Below are positions 23,965 through 32,642 of a stretch of DNA of 33,856 nt, one piece after another. The stretch lies in assembly GCA_018699395.1 (NCBI GenBank), contig JABIQN010000087.1, positions 1 to 33,856 on the forward strand. Reading direction: 5' to 3'. The notes under the pieces are model-generated. The model made no database searches. It worked only from the letters and a program-made list of their open reading frames with translations, and was not told the DNA's origin. The position numbers were made by a program, and so were the translations under genes. The DNA is from Gammaproteobacteria bacterium. GTDB lineage: Bacteria > Pseudomonadota > Gammaproteobacteria > Steroidobacterales > Woeseiaceae. Each line of letters opens with the position of its first letter. Within the stretch, counting starts at the first letter, position 1.

Positions 23965-24923
23965 GATGGCTCAACCAAACGAGCAGCAATACCTAAACCG
24001 CTCTCCATTACTTGTTGAACGCCAGGCGTTTTTTCCAATGCCTCTCGCACAGCCGCAGCATACTCTGGCAAACATACCGCCTTAACTTGTGGGCCGGCGT
24101 CGATAGTAAAAAATACCTTACAACCATCCTCTTGTAATCGACGCACGCTCTGCATACAAGCTATCGTCGCGGTATTCCAATATACCAGCGGCGGCCTTGA
24201 CGCCCACATGACTGAATGCATCTTGAGGCAATTGTGCTCAGCAACCACAGCCAGACTCTCAAAGTCGCGCCGATCAATTGCCGCACGCGCGGAGTCAAGG
24301 TCTTGATCTTGTTGTGCAATCCAGTTCTCATAGAATGGCGATGTTTTCCGAGAGACTTCCATCGCAACGGTGGAACCAACCGCTTTTGGTTCAGTTTCGG
24401 TGATCGCAACGATCACCTGCATGGGCCAGGAATCAACATCGCAGAGCGAAGTCACTTCAATGCTCTCGCCGGAGTTCTTTAGTTCCACGAATCCATCATA
24501 CAAGGACCGAGCGGCGGACCCTGATGCCTGTCCTGCAAGCTGTGTCAGCTCTAGCATGCTAAATGACAACCCCGCAGCGCTCGCTGACGCTACCGTTGTC
24601 GCTGCAAATGCCGATGCGGATGATGCGAGTCCAGCAGCAATGGGGAAGTTACTCTTACTACTGACGCGAACGCGGGGACGACCTTCTCCTACCACACTAT
24701 CAATACAGGCGGCGATTCGTGGCAACATCTCGTCATTTCGCTCGCCATTGAACAGCAACTCGTCCTGCGATAAGCCAGAACCCAAATCGATACTGACCTC
24801 GGTATACAGATCTCTCAACGTGATCGAGATCGACCCAACCGCGGGCAGATTTCGCGAAACATCGCGCTTACCCCAATATTTGACCAGCGCGATATTCGGC
24901 TGTGCAATTGCCGTCGCATGCAT
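23961..24923 (-). CDS. mvaD: Diphosphomevalonate decarboxylase
   Basis: 320 residues; ATP-dependent decarboxylation of mevalonate diphosphate to IPP. N-terminal NIALVKYWGKRD and LPAVGSISITL are the enzyme's signature, as in yeast Erg19. The phosphate loop PIAAGLASSASAFAA (about 93-107), ASGSAARSLYDGFVEL with the conserved Arg, and FTIDAGPQ with the likely catalytic Asp (about 277) are all present, which supports a true decarboxylase rather than a 3-kinase paralogue. It is first in the minus-strand operon. ATG 24923 has GAGG about 9 bases upstream, and the promoter lies about 35-45 bases further. Confidence 0.93.
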   Translation of the reverse strand: MHATAIAQPNIALVKYWGKRDVSRNLPAVGSISITLRDLYTEVSIDLGSGLSQDELLFNGERNDEMLPRIAACIDSVVGEGRPRVRVSSKSNFPIAAGLASSASAFAATTVASASAAGLSFSMLELTQLAGQASGSAARSLYDGFVELKNSGESIEVTSLCDVDSWPMQVIVAITETEPKAVGSTVAMEVSRKTSPFYENWIAQQDQDLDSARAAIDRRDFESLAVVAEHNCLKMHSVMWASRPPLVYWNTATIACMQSVRRLQEDGCKVFFTIDAGPQVKAVCLPEYAAAVREALEKTPGVQQVMESGLGIAARLVEPS

Positions 24924-24941
24924 GTACGTATGCCTCGATAA

Positions 24942-24955
24942 TTCATTCGAATGAA
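24942..24955. promoter_or_regulatory. Perfect 14-bp palindrome at the mevalonate operon start site
   Basis: TTCATTCGAATGAA is exactly its own reverse complement. It covers or immediately follows the predicted transcription start of the operon and lies within the 117-bp divergent gap before the FPP synthase gene. Its position suits a repressor operator; the regulator is not identified. Confidence 0.5.
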
Positions 24956-24963
24956 GGACACGA

Positions 24964-24969
24964 ATTATA
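24964..24969 (-). promoter_or_regulatory. Consensus -10 box of the mevalonate operon
   Basis: Read on the minus strand this is TATAAT. The expected start is near 24957, giving a leader of about 34 bases to ATG 24923. The -35 region at 17-18 base spacing (ACTGTG/CACTGT) is poor, which hints at activator dependence or a weak promoter. Confidence 0.55.
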
Positions 24970-25040
24970 GCCTAGAGGGAGCCGCGCACAGTGGCTGAAT
25001 TCCGTGTACGCTACATAGTCAGATTTGTAATGATAACGAC

Positions 25041-25931
25041 TTGAACCAAAAATTCAAAGACCGTATCGCGGTGTACACCGCACGGGTTGACGCTGGGCTG
25101 GATGCAGCATTGCCGCCGGTGGCTGCGTGTCCCGAGCGCCTTCACGATGCTATGCGATATGCGGTCTTTAATGGCGGCAAACGGGTCCGACCGCTATTGG
25201 TTTACGCAACGGGCGAATCTCTGAATGTAAGTCCTGAGTTGCTCGATGTACCCGCCATCGCTATCGAGCTGATTCATGCGTTTTCGTTGGTTCATGACGA
25301 CCTTCCTGCCATGGATGATGACAACCTCCGACGTGGAAAACCGACCGTTCACAAGCAGTACGATGAGGCAACTGCGATCCTCGCTGCGGATGCATTACAG
25401 CCTCTTGCGTTCTCAGTGTTGGCGGATATTAAGGGGGCGCCATCAGGTGCAGCGATTGAGCTTGTCCGACTTTTATCGAGAGCCTGTGGCTCTATTGGTA
25501 TGACTGGTGGGCAATCTATCGATCTTGCAGCCGAAGGTAGAACACTAACCGCTAGTGAACTTGAGCATATGTATTCCTTAAAAACAGGCGCCCTGATTCA
25601 GGCCGCCATCTTGTCTGCGAGTCTCTTGAGTGAAGGTATTTGTGCAGACGATATTATGGCCCTCGATCATTTTGGTCACGATATCGGCATAGCATTTCAG
25701 ATTAAAGACGATATTCTTGACGTTGTCGGCGAAACGAAGATTATTGGTAAGCCAGCCGGGTCAGACGAATCTCTGAATAAAGCGACCTATCCCGCCTTAT
25801 TCGGTATCGACGCTTCCCAAGCTCGTTGCGATGAACTTCTGGCGGGCGCGCTTGATGAGCTGTCGCGGTTTGGCAGTGCTGGCGTCCCGCTAGCATGGCT
25901 CGCTCGATTTATCGTCGAGCGCGGCCTGTAG
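25041..25931 (+). CDS. ispA: Farnesyl diphosphate synthase
   Basis: 296 residues; all-alpha trans-prenyltransferase that adds IPP to DMAPP and then GPP. The first aspartate-rich motif is LVHDDLPAMDDDNLRRG (about 81-97) and the second is FQIKDDILDVVGE (about 217-229). GGKRVRPLLVY (45-55) binds IPP. The spacing with two extra residues inside the first DDxxD matches the short bacterial FPP synthases (E. coli IspA, 299 residues). In MEP-pathway bacteria this gene normally lies between xseB and dxs; here it is divergent from the mevalonate operon, with no xseB or dxs nearby. The start is TTG 25041-25043; the only nearby ATG is out of frame and quickly stops. A GGPP synthase role cannot be excluded from sequence alone. 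Confidence 0.93.
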   Translation: MNQKFKDRIAVYTARVDAGLDAALPPVAACPERLHDAMRYAVFNGGKRVRPLLVYATGESLNVSPELLDVPAIAIELIHAFSLVHDDLPAMDDDNLRRGKPTVHKQYDEATAILAADALQPLAFSVLADIKGAPSGAAIELVRLLSRACGSIGMTGGQSIDLAAEGRTLTASELEHMYSLKTGALIQAAILSASLLSEGICADDIMALDHFGHDIGIAFQIKDDILDVVGETKIIGKPAGSDESLNKATYPALFGIDASQARCDELLAGALDELSRFGSAGVPLAWLARFIVERGL

Positions 25932-25935
25932 TCTT

Positions 25936-27105
25936 GTGGCATCGTCAACACGTAGCATTCTACATGTTGATATGGATGCCTTCTATGCATCCGTTGAGCA
26001 GCGAGATGACCCGAGCCTGAAGGACCAGCCGGTCGTCGTTGGTGGTGATACGAATCGCGGTGTCGTGGCCGCGGCTAGCTATGAAGCACGACGTTACGGT
26101 ATTCGTTCGGCCATGCCGATGGCAGAAGCGCTACGGCGATGCGGTCACCTTGTTCGCATAAAGCCGAGGATACTTCACTACAAAAAAGTATCCGAAAGGA
26201 TCTTTGCGATTTTTCAAGAATTTACGCCACTAGTTGAAGGGCTTTCGCTAGACGAAGCGTTTCTCGATGTAACCGCCAGCGTCAAATTATTTGGCGCACC
26301 AGAGATGATTGCGGCAAGCATCAAGCGGCGCATCTCGGACGATACAGCACTGACCGCTTCGGTCGGAATAGCAGAAAATAAGCTGGTTGCAAAGATCGCA
26401 TCTGATCTCGACAAGCCCGACGGCCTCACTATCCTCACTCCGGCCCTTTACAATGAAAGACTGGATCCACTACTGGTTAGAGTGATTCCCGGAATCGGGC
26501 GCGAAACACTAAAGCGGCTGCAGGCAGTATGTATCTTAACGGTGCGGGATCTTCGCATTGCAGATAACCGCGATCTCGAACCGATTTTCGGTCGATTCAC
26601 GCAGAAAATACGTGCCCATGCGGCCGGAATTGACAATCGGCCGGTCGTCGCTGGTCGCGAGGAAAAGTCGATTAGTGCAGAGGAGACATATGATCAGGAC
26701 TTATCCAATTCCAGTGACATGGTTCGCGAGCTGCTTCGCCTATCTGAAAGATGTGCTGCTCGTCTCAGAAAATCGTTACTCGCCGCCGGCACGATACAAA
26801 TTAAGATTCGACGCGCCGACTTCACGACCTTCACGCGACAGCGCAGCGTGAAACCTCCAGCGAATAGTACGGACCAGATCTATGTGATCGCGACTGAATT
26901 ACTAAATGACTGGCTTGGCAAAAATCCTGGTGCCAGGATTCGTTTGCTTGGCGTTAGCGGAAGCAATCTAGCTCCGAATGAGCAGCCTGATTTTTTTGCT
27001 AGTGAGTTGACCATGAGCACATTCATGATCGACGAAACAGTTGACGAAATACGTGAGAAATTCGGCTCTCGATCGGTCGGACGAGCGAAGATACTCAACC
27101 GATAG
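25936..27105 (+). CDS. dinB: DNA polymerase IV (Y family)
   Basis: 389 residues; error-prone translesion polymerase. The metal-binding carboxylates are in HVDMDAFYASVEQ near the N-terminus and LSLDEAFLDVT near 105. The steric-gate and fingers region VVVGGDTNRGVVAAASYEARRYGI and the thumb HhH motif VIPGIGRETLKRL are present. Near the C-terminus EQPDFFAS could be a degenerate sliding-clamp motif (compare QLxLF). The start is GTG 25936, four bases after the FPP synthase stop, so it is probably coupled to ispA transcription. No LexA box was recognised in front of it. Length is typical of the longer DinB proteins (E. coli DinB is 351 residues). Confidence 0.95.
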   Translation: MASSTRSILHVDMDAFYASVEQRDDPSLKDQPVVVGGDTNRGVVAAASYEARRYGIRSAMPMAEALRRCGHLVRIKPRILHYKKVSERIFAIFQEFTPLVEGLSLDEAFLDVTASVKLFGAPEMIAASIKRRISDDTALTASVGIAENKLVAKIASDLDKPDGLTILTPALYNERLDPLLVRVIPGIGRETLKRLQAVCILTVRDLRIADNRDLEPIFGRFTQKIRAHAAGIDNRPVVAGREEKSISAEETYDQDLSNSSDMVRELLRLSERCAARLRKSLLAAGTIQIKIRRADFTTFTRQRSVKPPANSTDQIYVIATELLNDWLGKNPGARIRLLGVSGSNLAPNEQPDFFASELTMSTFMIDETVDEIREKFGSRSVGRAKILNR

Positions 27106-27120
27106 GGTAGAATCCCAGCG

Positions 27121-28755
27121 ATGTATAGCAGTTTCTTCGGGCTCAATGAAAAACCGTTTTCGATAACGCCAGATCCGCGTTACCTCTTCATGAGCGAACG
27201 GCATGGCGAAGCGCTTGCACACCTGGTATACGGCGTAACAGAAAGCGGTGGCTTTATGCAGCTAACAGGTGAAGTAGGAACAGGTAAGACGACGTTAGTG
27301 CGTAGCTTGTTGTTGAATCGAATGCCGGACAATGCAGATGTTGCGGTTGTACTCAATCCACAAATAACGGCACAAGAGTTTCTGCTGACTATCTGTGAGG
27401 AGCTGGGTATCGCAGCCCCCGAAAAAATAGACAGTATCAAGGCATTAACCGACGCGCTCAATCATCACTTATTGAGCGCTCACGCTGCGGGTAGACGGAC
27501 GATACTGATCGTGGACGAGGCGCAGAATCTTGCTCCGGCCGTACTTGAACAAGTTAGGCTTTTGACCAATCTCGAAACGGCCAAGCAAAAATTGTTACAA
27601 ATTATCCTCATCGGTCAGCCGGAATTGCGTGAGCTGCTTGGACGCAATGACCTCCGACAATTAGCACAGCGAATCACTGGCCGTTACCACCTCGAACCGC
27701 TAACTAAAGAGGAAACTACCCAATACATTGAGCACCGACTCCGTGTCGCGGGAGCGCTCGGTGAAGTTATAGATGCTGGTGCGAAGAAAGAAGTATTTCG
27801 TCTCTCGAGCGGAGTGCCACGACTGGTCAACGTCATATGCGATCGGGCACTGCTGGGCGCGTACAGTCAGGAATCTCGAGTCATTACGAAACGCTTGATT
27901 CGACGCGCAGCGGCCGAAGTTTCTGGTGAGCTGACAGGGGCAGCGCTTATGCCCCGCGTTGCTATGGCGGCAGGACTAATCGGCGCAGCAGTCATTATTG
28001 TGAGCATCTGGTCTGCCACTAGAGAGGTCACTTCGACCACTGAGGAACCACAAACTTTCGCAGTCCCGACTCCTGTTCTCGAGAAACCCGTCGTCATTGC
28101 TGAGAAGCCAGCACCGGCGACGCTAGTGGACGAGCTTTCACTCGCCCGGGGGTTAACGACAAACGATTTCGCACTCGCTTCTCTATTCAATCTATGGGGC
28201 CTCACTTACACAAGCGGATCAGAAGATGGTTGCTCACAAGCTGCCGCCGCGGGACTGGCGTGCCTTTATCAGCGAGGCTCGTGGAATGGACTGCGCCAAC
28301 TCGATCGACCTGCGATCCTTACGATCATTGACGCTAACGGAAGCTCATACGAACTGGTATTGATTGCCGTAAATGGGGACATAGCCGAATTATCGATTGG
28401 TGGAGTGACAGTCGCCCACCCAGTTCACGAAGTGACGGATCTTTGGTTCGGTGATTTCATGATGTTATGGCGACCACCGAGTGGCGTCGCGATCTCGCTC
28501 TCGTCGAGATCATTTGGTCCAGATGTTGTTTGGCTTCGACAAAGCTTGGCGACAATTGATGACAGCTATGCAAGCGCCGACGTTAATAATGGATCCTATG
28601 ACACCAATTTGCAGAACATCGTAAGGGAATTTCAGCGAGACAACCGTCTAAATGTTGACGGTCTCGTCGGTCAACAGACCTTAATCATCATTAATTCACT
28701 ACTGGGCTCGAGTGATTCCCCGCGACTAACAACTTCTCGACTCATGCAGGACTAG
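27121..28755 (+). CDS. gspA: GspA/ExeA-like AAA ATPase with peptidoglycan-binding domain
   Basis: 544 residues. The N-terminal ATPase starts FFGLNEKPFSITPDPRYLF, typical of ExeA, with Walker A GEVGTGKTT (50-58) and Walker B ILIVDEAQNL. One transmembrane segment lies at about 281-299 (VAMAAGLIGAAVIIVSIW). The periplasmic part has a Pro/Val/Glu-rich linker, a C39-peptidase-like region (LFNLWGLTY...) and a C-terminal PG_binding_1 domain (LRQSLATI ... VDGLVGQQTLIII). In Aeromonas, ExeA with ExeB helps place the type II secretion secretin in the cell wall. The partner gspB follows after 3 bp. No other gsp gene is in the window. Confidence 0.9.
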   Translation: MYSSFFGLNEKPFSITPDPRYLFMSERHGEALAHLVYGVTESGGFMQLTGEVGTGKTTLVRSLLLNRMPDNADVAVVLNPQITAQEFLLTICEELGIAAPEKIDSIKALTDALNHHLLSAHAAGRRTILIVDEAQNLAPAVLEQVRLLTNLETAKQKLLQIILIGQPELRELLGRNDLRQLAQRITGRYHLEPLTKEETTQYIEHRLRVAGALGEVIDAGAKKEVFRLSSGVPRLVNVICDRALLGAYSQESRVITKRLIRRAAAEVSGELTGAALMPRVAMAAGLIGAAVIIVSIWSATREVTSTTEEPQTFAVPTPVLEKPVVIAEKPAPATLVDELSLARGLTTNDFALASLFNLWGLTYTSGSEDGCSQAAAAGLACLYQRGSWNGLRQLDRPAILTIIDANGSSYELVLIAVNGDIAELSIGGVTVAHPVHEVTDLWFGDFMMLWRPPSGVAISLSSRSFGPDVVWLRQSLATIDDSYASADVNNGSYDTNLQNIVREFQRDNRLNVDGLVGQQTLIIINSLLGSSDSPRLTTSRLMQD

Positions 28756-28758
28756 CGA

Positions 28759-29397
28759 ATGTCATTTATTCTGGATGCACTAAAAAAGTCGGAGACTGAT
28801 CGCCAACAGCAAGGCTCTGCCGAATTCACTGGCGTGCCAACAAGTAAAGTTAGTGTGGCAGTGCCGCGCTGGTTGTGGATTATTGGTGCCTTGTTAGCCA
28901 TCAACCTCGTTGTTCTAATTGGCTTACTACAGAGGCCCGATTCGACGCAGATGGTAGCTGAAGTGTCCACCACGGAATCCGTGATCGCATTGCTCGAAGA
29001 CCAATCTACCAGATTGCCCAGCTTTGCCGAGCAAGTTGCAACCGCGAAGCAGAATCGCCCGAATCCACAGCAGGATATTCAGGTGTCCGAGAAATCCAAT
29101 GCGCAGTCCAGGATGATCAAACCAATTCTGATTTCGCAAGACCCTGCGTCAATTCCGTTATCCGAACTATATCCATCAATTCATGAAGTCCGTGCAAATG
29201 GCACTAGCGATATCCCAGAGCTACATCTCGATATTCATGTCTACAGTGACGACCCCGTAGGTCGGTTTGTGTTCGTAAACATGGCGAAACTGCGGGAAGG
29301 CTCGCGGCTCGATGAAGGGCCCGTCGTCTCAGAAATTACGCCCGATGGTGTCGTGCTCGAGCATGAGGGCCAACTGTTCCTGCTATCACGTGAATAG
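28759..29397 (+). CDS. gspB: General secretion pathway protein B
   Basis: 212 residues. It begins MSFILDALKKSETDRQ, the family's standard N-terminus, with one transmembrane segment at about 38-57 (WLWIIGALLAINLVVLIGLL). A disordered periplasmic linker precedes the C-terminal T2SSB domain with LHLDIHVYSDDP and RFVFVNMAKLREGSRLDEGP. It acts with GspA at the inner membrane during type II secretin assembly. AGGA lies 8 bases before ATG 28759, inside the end of gspA. The 3' end overlaps the next gene by 8 bp. Confidence 0.92.
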   Translation: MSFILDALKKSETDRQQQGSAEFTGVPTSKVSVAVPRWLWIIGALLAINLVVLIGLLQRPDSTQMVAEVSTTESVIALLEDQSTRLPSFAEQVATAKQNRPNPQQDIQVSEKSNAQSRMIKPILISQDPASIPLSELYPSIHEVRANGTSDIPELHLDIHVYSDDPVGRFVFVNMAKLREGSRLDEGPVVSEITPDGVVLEHEGQLFLLSRE

Positions 29398-31231
29398 CGG
29401 CCAGTACTCGCATATCGACGGTGATGAACTGGCCAATGCCCTGGTTTCAGGTTTTCGCTGTGTTATTGCTCAACAGGAGCACCTGAACCACATCAATGTT
29501 TTTCCAGTAGCAGACAGCGATACCGGAACCAATCTCAGTCTCTCGCTGGGCTCTGCCTTGGCTGTTATTGACAACAGTGAGGAAAAGCACCTCGGTCCGA
29601 TGCTCGCGTCATTGGCGGACGCACTGCTCGACGGCGCGCGTGGTAACTCTGGAGCAATCTTCGCTCAGTTTTTTCAGGGTTTTAGTGATTCTGCAGGTGA
29701 GTTGACCCACTTCACTGCATACACCTTCGGAAAAGCCGTCAATTTGGGCTCCGAATACGCTCATGACGCACTGTCAAAGCCACGCGATGGTACCGTGTTG
29801 TCGGTCATGCAGGCTTTCGCTGAAAGCGTCACCCAGCTCGCGTCAGAGAATTCAGAAGTCGAGTTCGCGGACGTTATCAGCAAGGCCCAAATTAAGGTCG
29901 ATCAGGCACTTGTCGACACGCCTAAACAACTTAATGTTCTCAGAAAGGCGGGCGTTGTCGATGCTGGTGCGAAAGGCTTTGCGCTGCTCGTTGGCGGTAT
30001 GTCGGACTATCTTCGGGATGGAATAATTGAACCAATGCCAGCAATATCTCTGTTGGATGAGATCGAAGCGCCAGTCGAGTTCTCCACTGCAGATAACTCA
30101 TCGCAATTCCGCTTCTGCACAGAATGTCTGGTAACTGCAAGCGAAATCGATCGGCGAAAGCTACGAGAATCTCTTGCTAGCCTCGGCGACTCGGTGGTTC
30201 TGGCGGGCAGTAAGCGCAAGGCAAAGATTCATATTCATGCCGACAATCCGGATGCTGTCTTCGAAGTCGCCAGACAGTTTGGTGAGCTTAGCGGAGAAAA
30301 GGCTGATGACATGTATCGACAAAAAAACGCAACGCATGGCTCCTCCGATAGCTTCGCTGTCATCACGGATTCGGGTGCCGACATCAGCGACGAAGACATG
30401 GAGCGGCTCGACATACATATGGTCCCCTGCAGAATTCAATTCGGCGACCGGGGTTATCTCGACAAGGTAAGTATCTCAGCAGCTGAGTTTTATGCGGAGC
30501 TCGAAAGTAACTCTCATCACCCGACGACGTCACAGCCCTCCCCCGGTGATTTCCGACGACAGTTTCAGTTCCTAGCCAGCCATTTTAAGGATGTTCTTTC
30601 GGTCACGCTCACCTCTCGCGCCAGCGGAACATATGAAGGAGCACGGTTAGCAGCGAAGCGTAGCGAAGCCCCAGGGCGTATTCACGTTGTTGATTCATTA
30701 AACGTATCGATAGGGCAAGGGCAGTTGACGGTTCTGGCTGCCGAGTGCGCGGCGGCGGGAATCAGTATTGGTGAAACGTTAAAAATTCTTGAACGAGAAG
30801 TCCCACGAACGAAGACTTTCGGGCTGCTATGCGACCTACGCTATGCCGTTCGTGGTGGCCGCCTGCCGCAATGGGTTAAATTAATAGCTGACTTGATGCG
30901 AGTAACGCCAATAATTTACGTCAAAACAAACGGAGGTATCGGATTGGCGAAATTCCTTCTCGGGCGCCGCAATCGAATTAGCCAGTACGCCAAATTTATC
31001 GGCTCTCACTGCAAAGATGGCGAGACTGTACAGGTCGGTATCGGACACGCGATTTGCCCGGAAGACGCGGAAGAATTGGCCAAGGAGCTCCGAAATAACA
31101 TCGTATCGATCAATGCATTGAAGATTTGTGAATTAGGAGCCGGGCTTGGTGTTCATGGCGGGCCCGGGACATTAGTCGTATCGATCCGCCCCGCGATATC
31201 AGATGATAATTTCATCAGCAGGGTTGATTAA
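29390..31231 (+). CDS. FakA-like (DhaL plus middle domain) / DegV fusion, putative one-chain fatty acid kinase
   Basis: About 613 residues. Residues 1-195 form a DhaL/DAK2 nucleotide-binding domain with NVFPVADSDTGTN (Mg-ATP aspartates), GARGNSGAIFAQFFQG and DAGAKGFALLVGG. Residues 220-310 look like the middle domain of FakA (FCTECLVTASEID and AKIHIHADNPDAVFE). From about 325 a DegV fold follows: ITDSGADIS, HPTTSQPSPGDF, TLTSRASGTYEGA and VVDSLNVSIGQGQ, the residues that hold a fatty acid in FakB/DegV. In firmicutes FakA phosphorylates fatty acids carried by a separate FakB. The preferred start is GTG 29390; the frame is open back to 29312 but that would sit deep inside gspB. The substrate is inferred. 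Confidence 0.85.
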   Translation: MNSGQYSHIDGDELANALVSGFRCVIAQQEHLNHINVFPVADSDTGTNLSLSLGSALAVIDNSEEKHLGPMLASLADALLDGARGNSGAIFAQFFQGFSDSAGELTHFTAYTFGKAVNLGSEYAHDALSKPRDGTVLSVMQAFAESVTQLASENSEVEFADVISKAQIKVDQALVDTPKQLNVLRKAGVVDAGAKGFALLVGGMSDYLRDGIIEPMPAISLLDEIEAPVEFSTADNSSQFRFCTECLVTASEIDRRKLRESLASLGDSVVLAGSKRKAKIHIHADNPDAVFEVARQFGELSGEKADDMYRQKNATHGSSDSFAVITDSGADISDEDMERLDIHMVPCRIQFGDRGYLDKVSISAAEFYAELESNSHHPTTSQPSPGDFRRQFQFLASHFKDVLSVTLTSRASGTYEGARLAAKRSEAPGRIHVVDSLNVSIGQGQLTVLAAECAAAGISIGETLKILEREVPRTKTFGLLCDLRYAVRGGRLPQWVKLIADLMRVTPIIYVKTNGGIGLAKFLLGRRNRISQYAKFIGSHCKDGETVQVGIGHAICPEDAEELAKELRNNIVSINALKICELGAGLGVHGGPGTLVVSIRPAISDDNFISRVD

Positions 31232-31867
31232 ATCCTTTCCCTGATTCCGCGCGTTGTTCATCTGACGGCTTACCGGCCAAGCACATAATTTCGGCGTTCT
31301 CTGGGCTGCATTTTCGAGATAGTCAGCTTCTCCAGACAACCAGTCGCTGGCAGTATCAGCACGAAGGATGACTGGCATTCGATGATGCAACGGCAGCATA
31401 AACTCATTCGCGGCAATGGTTAATAGTGCCATTGTTTGCACCACCTCGCCGCTCTCGCTATCTTTCCAACGCTCCCAAAGTCCAGCCAATGCAAAGGGTT
31501 CGCGACTCGCTAGAGATATGAAATACGGTGTTTTTGTGTCGCCCTTTTTATGCCATTCGTAGAAGCCATCAGCGAGCACGACGCAGCGACGATGCCTGAA
31601 TGCGGAACGAAAAGACGGTTTTTCTGCCACCGTCTCCGCGCGAGCGTTAATCATGCGATTGCCGATTGCAGGATCTTTCGCCCAGGACGGTATCAGCCCC
31701 CAACGTAACATCGTGAGTTCGCGCTGTTGTTGGTTGCCGCCTCGGACTGCAGCTACGTATTGAGTTGGTGCGATGTTGTAGCGCGGTTCGACTTCGAGCG
31801 AACCATCAACACCAAATAACGCCGTTGTCGCTTCACTGGGGGAATAAAAAGCGAAACGCCCACACAT
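31199..31867 (-). CDS. SRAP-family DNA-protein crosslink enzyme (YedK/HMCES)
   Basis: 222 residues. ATG 31867 is chosen so that Cys2 of MCGRF becomes the N-terminal nucleophile after Met removal; the frame is open further to 31888 but that would bury the cysteine. The protein covalently traps abasic sites in single-stranded DNA as a thiazolidine. PRYNIAPTQ carries the conserved Asn, GLIPSWAKD and NARAETVAEKPSFR follow, VLADGFYEW contains the active-site Glu, and LHHRMPVIL the conserved His. The start lies one base away from the stop of the ABC permease gene, suggesting coupling. The 3' end overlaps the convergent DhaL/DegV gene by 33 bp. No LexA site is evident. Confidence 0.93.
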   Translation of the reverse strand: MCGRFAFYSPSEATTALFGVDGSLEVEPRYNIAPTQYVAAVRGGNQQQRELTMLRWGLIPSWAKDPAIGNRMINARAETVAEKPSFRSAFRHRRCVVLADGFYEWHKKGDTKTPYFISLASREPFALAGLWERWKDSESGEVVQTMALLTIAANEFMLPLHHRMPVILRADTASDWLSGEADYLENAAQRTPKLCAWPVSRQMNNARNQGKDLINPADEIII

Positions 31868-31868
31868 T

Positions 31869-32642
31869 TTATTCGCGAATCCCCACACCCTTTTTCATCA
31901 AAAAGAAACTTGCCGAAAACAAGAGGATCACGAATCCAACTAGTATTGCGTAGGCGTATGTAATGCTTATGTCCGAGGTGCCTAGGATTCCGTATCGGAA
32001 AGCATTGACCATGTAAAGTATCGGATTCGCTTTCGAAACACCCTGCCAAAACTCCGGCAGCATGGATATCGAATAGAACACACCGCCGAGATACGTAAGC
32101 GGTGTTAACACGAATGTTGGCACGATTGAAATGTCATCGAATTTCTTAGCGAATACTGCGTTTATAAATCCGGCCAGCGAGAAGACAATCGATGACAGCA
32201 GGACAACTGATGCCATGATGAATGGATGCGCGACTTCAAGGCGCGTAAAAAACAACGCGATTACGGTAACCAGCGTGCCGACTAGCATGCCGCGGAGTAC
32301 GCCACCTGAAACATGGCCAATAATAATGCTTGCATTCGACATAGGTGACACAAGCATTTCTTCAATGTGCCCGCTGTATTTCGCACCGAAGAACGAGGAA
32401 ACAACGTTGCCATAGGAATTGGTGATCACTGACATTATAATCAGGCCCGGAGCGATGTATTGCATGTAATCGAAGCCGTCCATGGTGCCAATACGTCGCC
32501 CGATCAGATTGCCAAAAATAATGAAATACAGGGTCATGGTGATGGCCGGCGGTACAATTGTCTGTATCCAGATTCGGAGTACTCGGCTCATTTCCTTTCG
32601 AATAACCGTACGCACCGCAACCAGATTCAGTTGAATATTCAT
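31869..32642 (-). CDS. ABC-2 type transporter permease (YadH-like)
   Basis: 257 residues with six predicted transmembrane helices and the ABC-2 signature NPILYMVNAFRYGILG near residue 208. RKEMSRVLRIWIQTIVPPAITMTLYFIIFG at the N-terminus also matches E. coli YadH (256 residues). It pairs with the ATPase encoded just upstream, the two genes overlapping by 4 bp (ATGA, 32639-32642). The transported substrate is unknown; relatives export polysaccharides, lipids or drugs. The SRAP gene follows immediately. Confidence 0.92.
   Translation of the reverse strand: MNIQLNLVAVRTVIRKEMSRVLRIWIQTIVPPAITMTLYFIIFGNLIGRRIGTMDGFDYMQYIAPGLIIMSVITNSYGNVVSSFFGAKYSGHIEEMLVSPMSNASIIIGHVSGGVLRGMLVGTLVTVIALFFTRLEVAHPFIMASVVLLSSIVFSLAGFINAVFAKKFDDISIVPTFVLTPLTYLGGVFYSISMLPEFWQGVSKANPILYMVNAFRYGILGTSDISITYAYAILVGFVILLFSASFFLMKKGVGIRE

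Larger units (their letters stand above)
18718..25931. other. Mevalonate pathway gene cluster (HMG-CoA to farnesyl diphosphate)
   Basis: Six genes encode seven enzymes: HMG-CoA synthase (+), then on the minus strand, in transcription order, diphosphomevalonate decarboxylase, phosphomevalonate kinase, HMG-CoA reductase/mevalonate kinase fusion and IPP isomerase; FPP synthase is on the plus strand. Junctions in the minus-strand operon are GTGA (23961-23964), ATGA (22981-22984) and TTGA (20756-20759), each sharing start and stop bases, which implies translational coupling. An acetoacetyl-CoA thiolase and any MEP-pathway gene are absent from the window. Confidence 0.9.

Noticed and set aside
24370-24954. 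194-codon open frame on the plus strand
   Set aside because: Antisense to the diphosphomevalonate decarboxylase gene and its promoter, with Ala/Ser/Asp-rich shadow composition and no recognisable motif.
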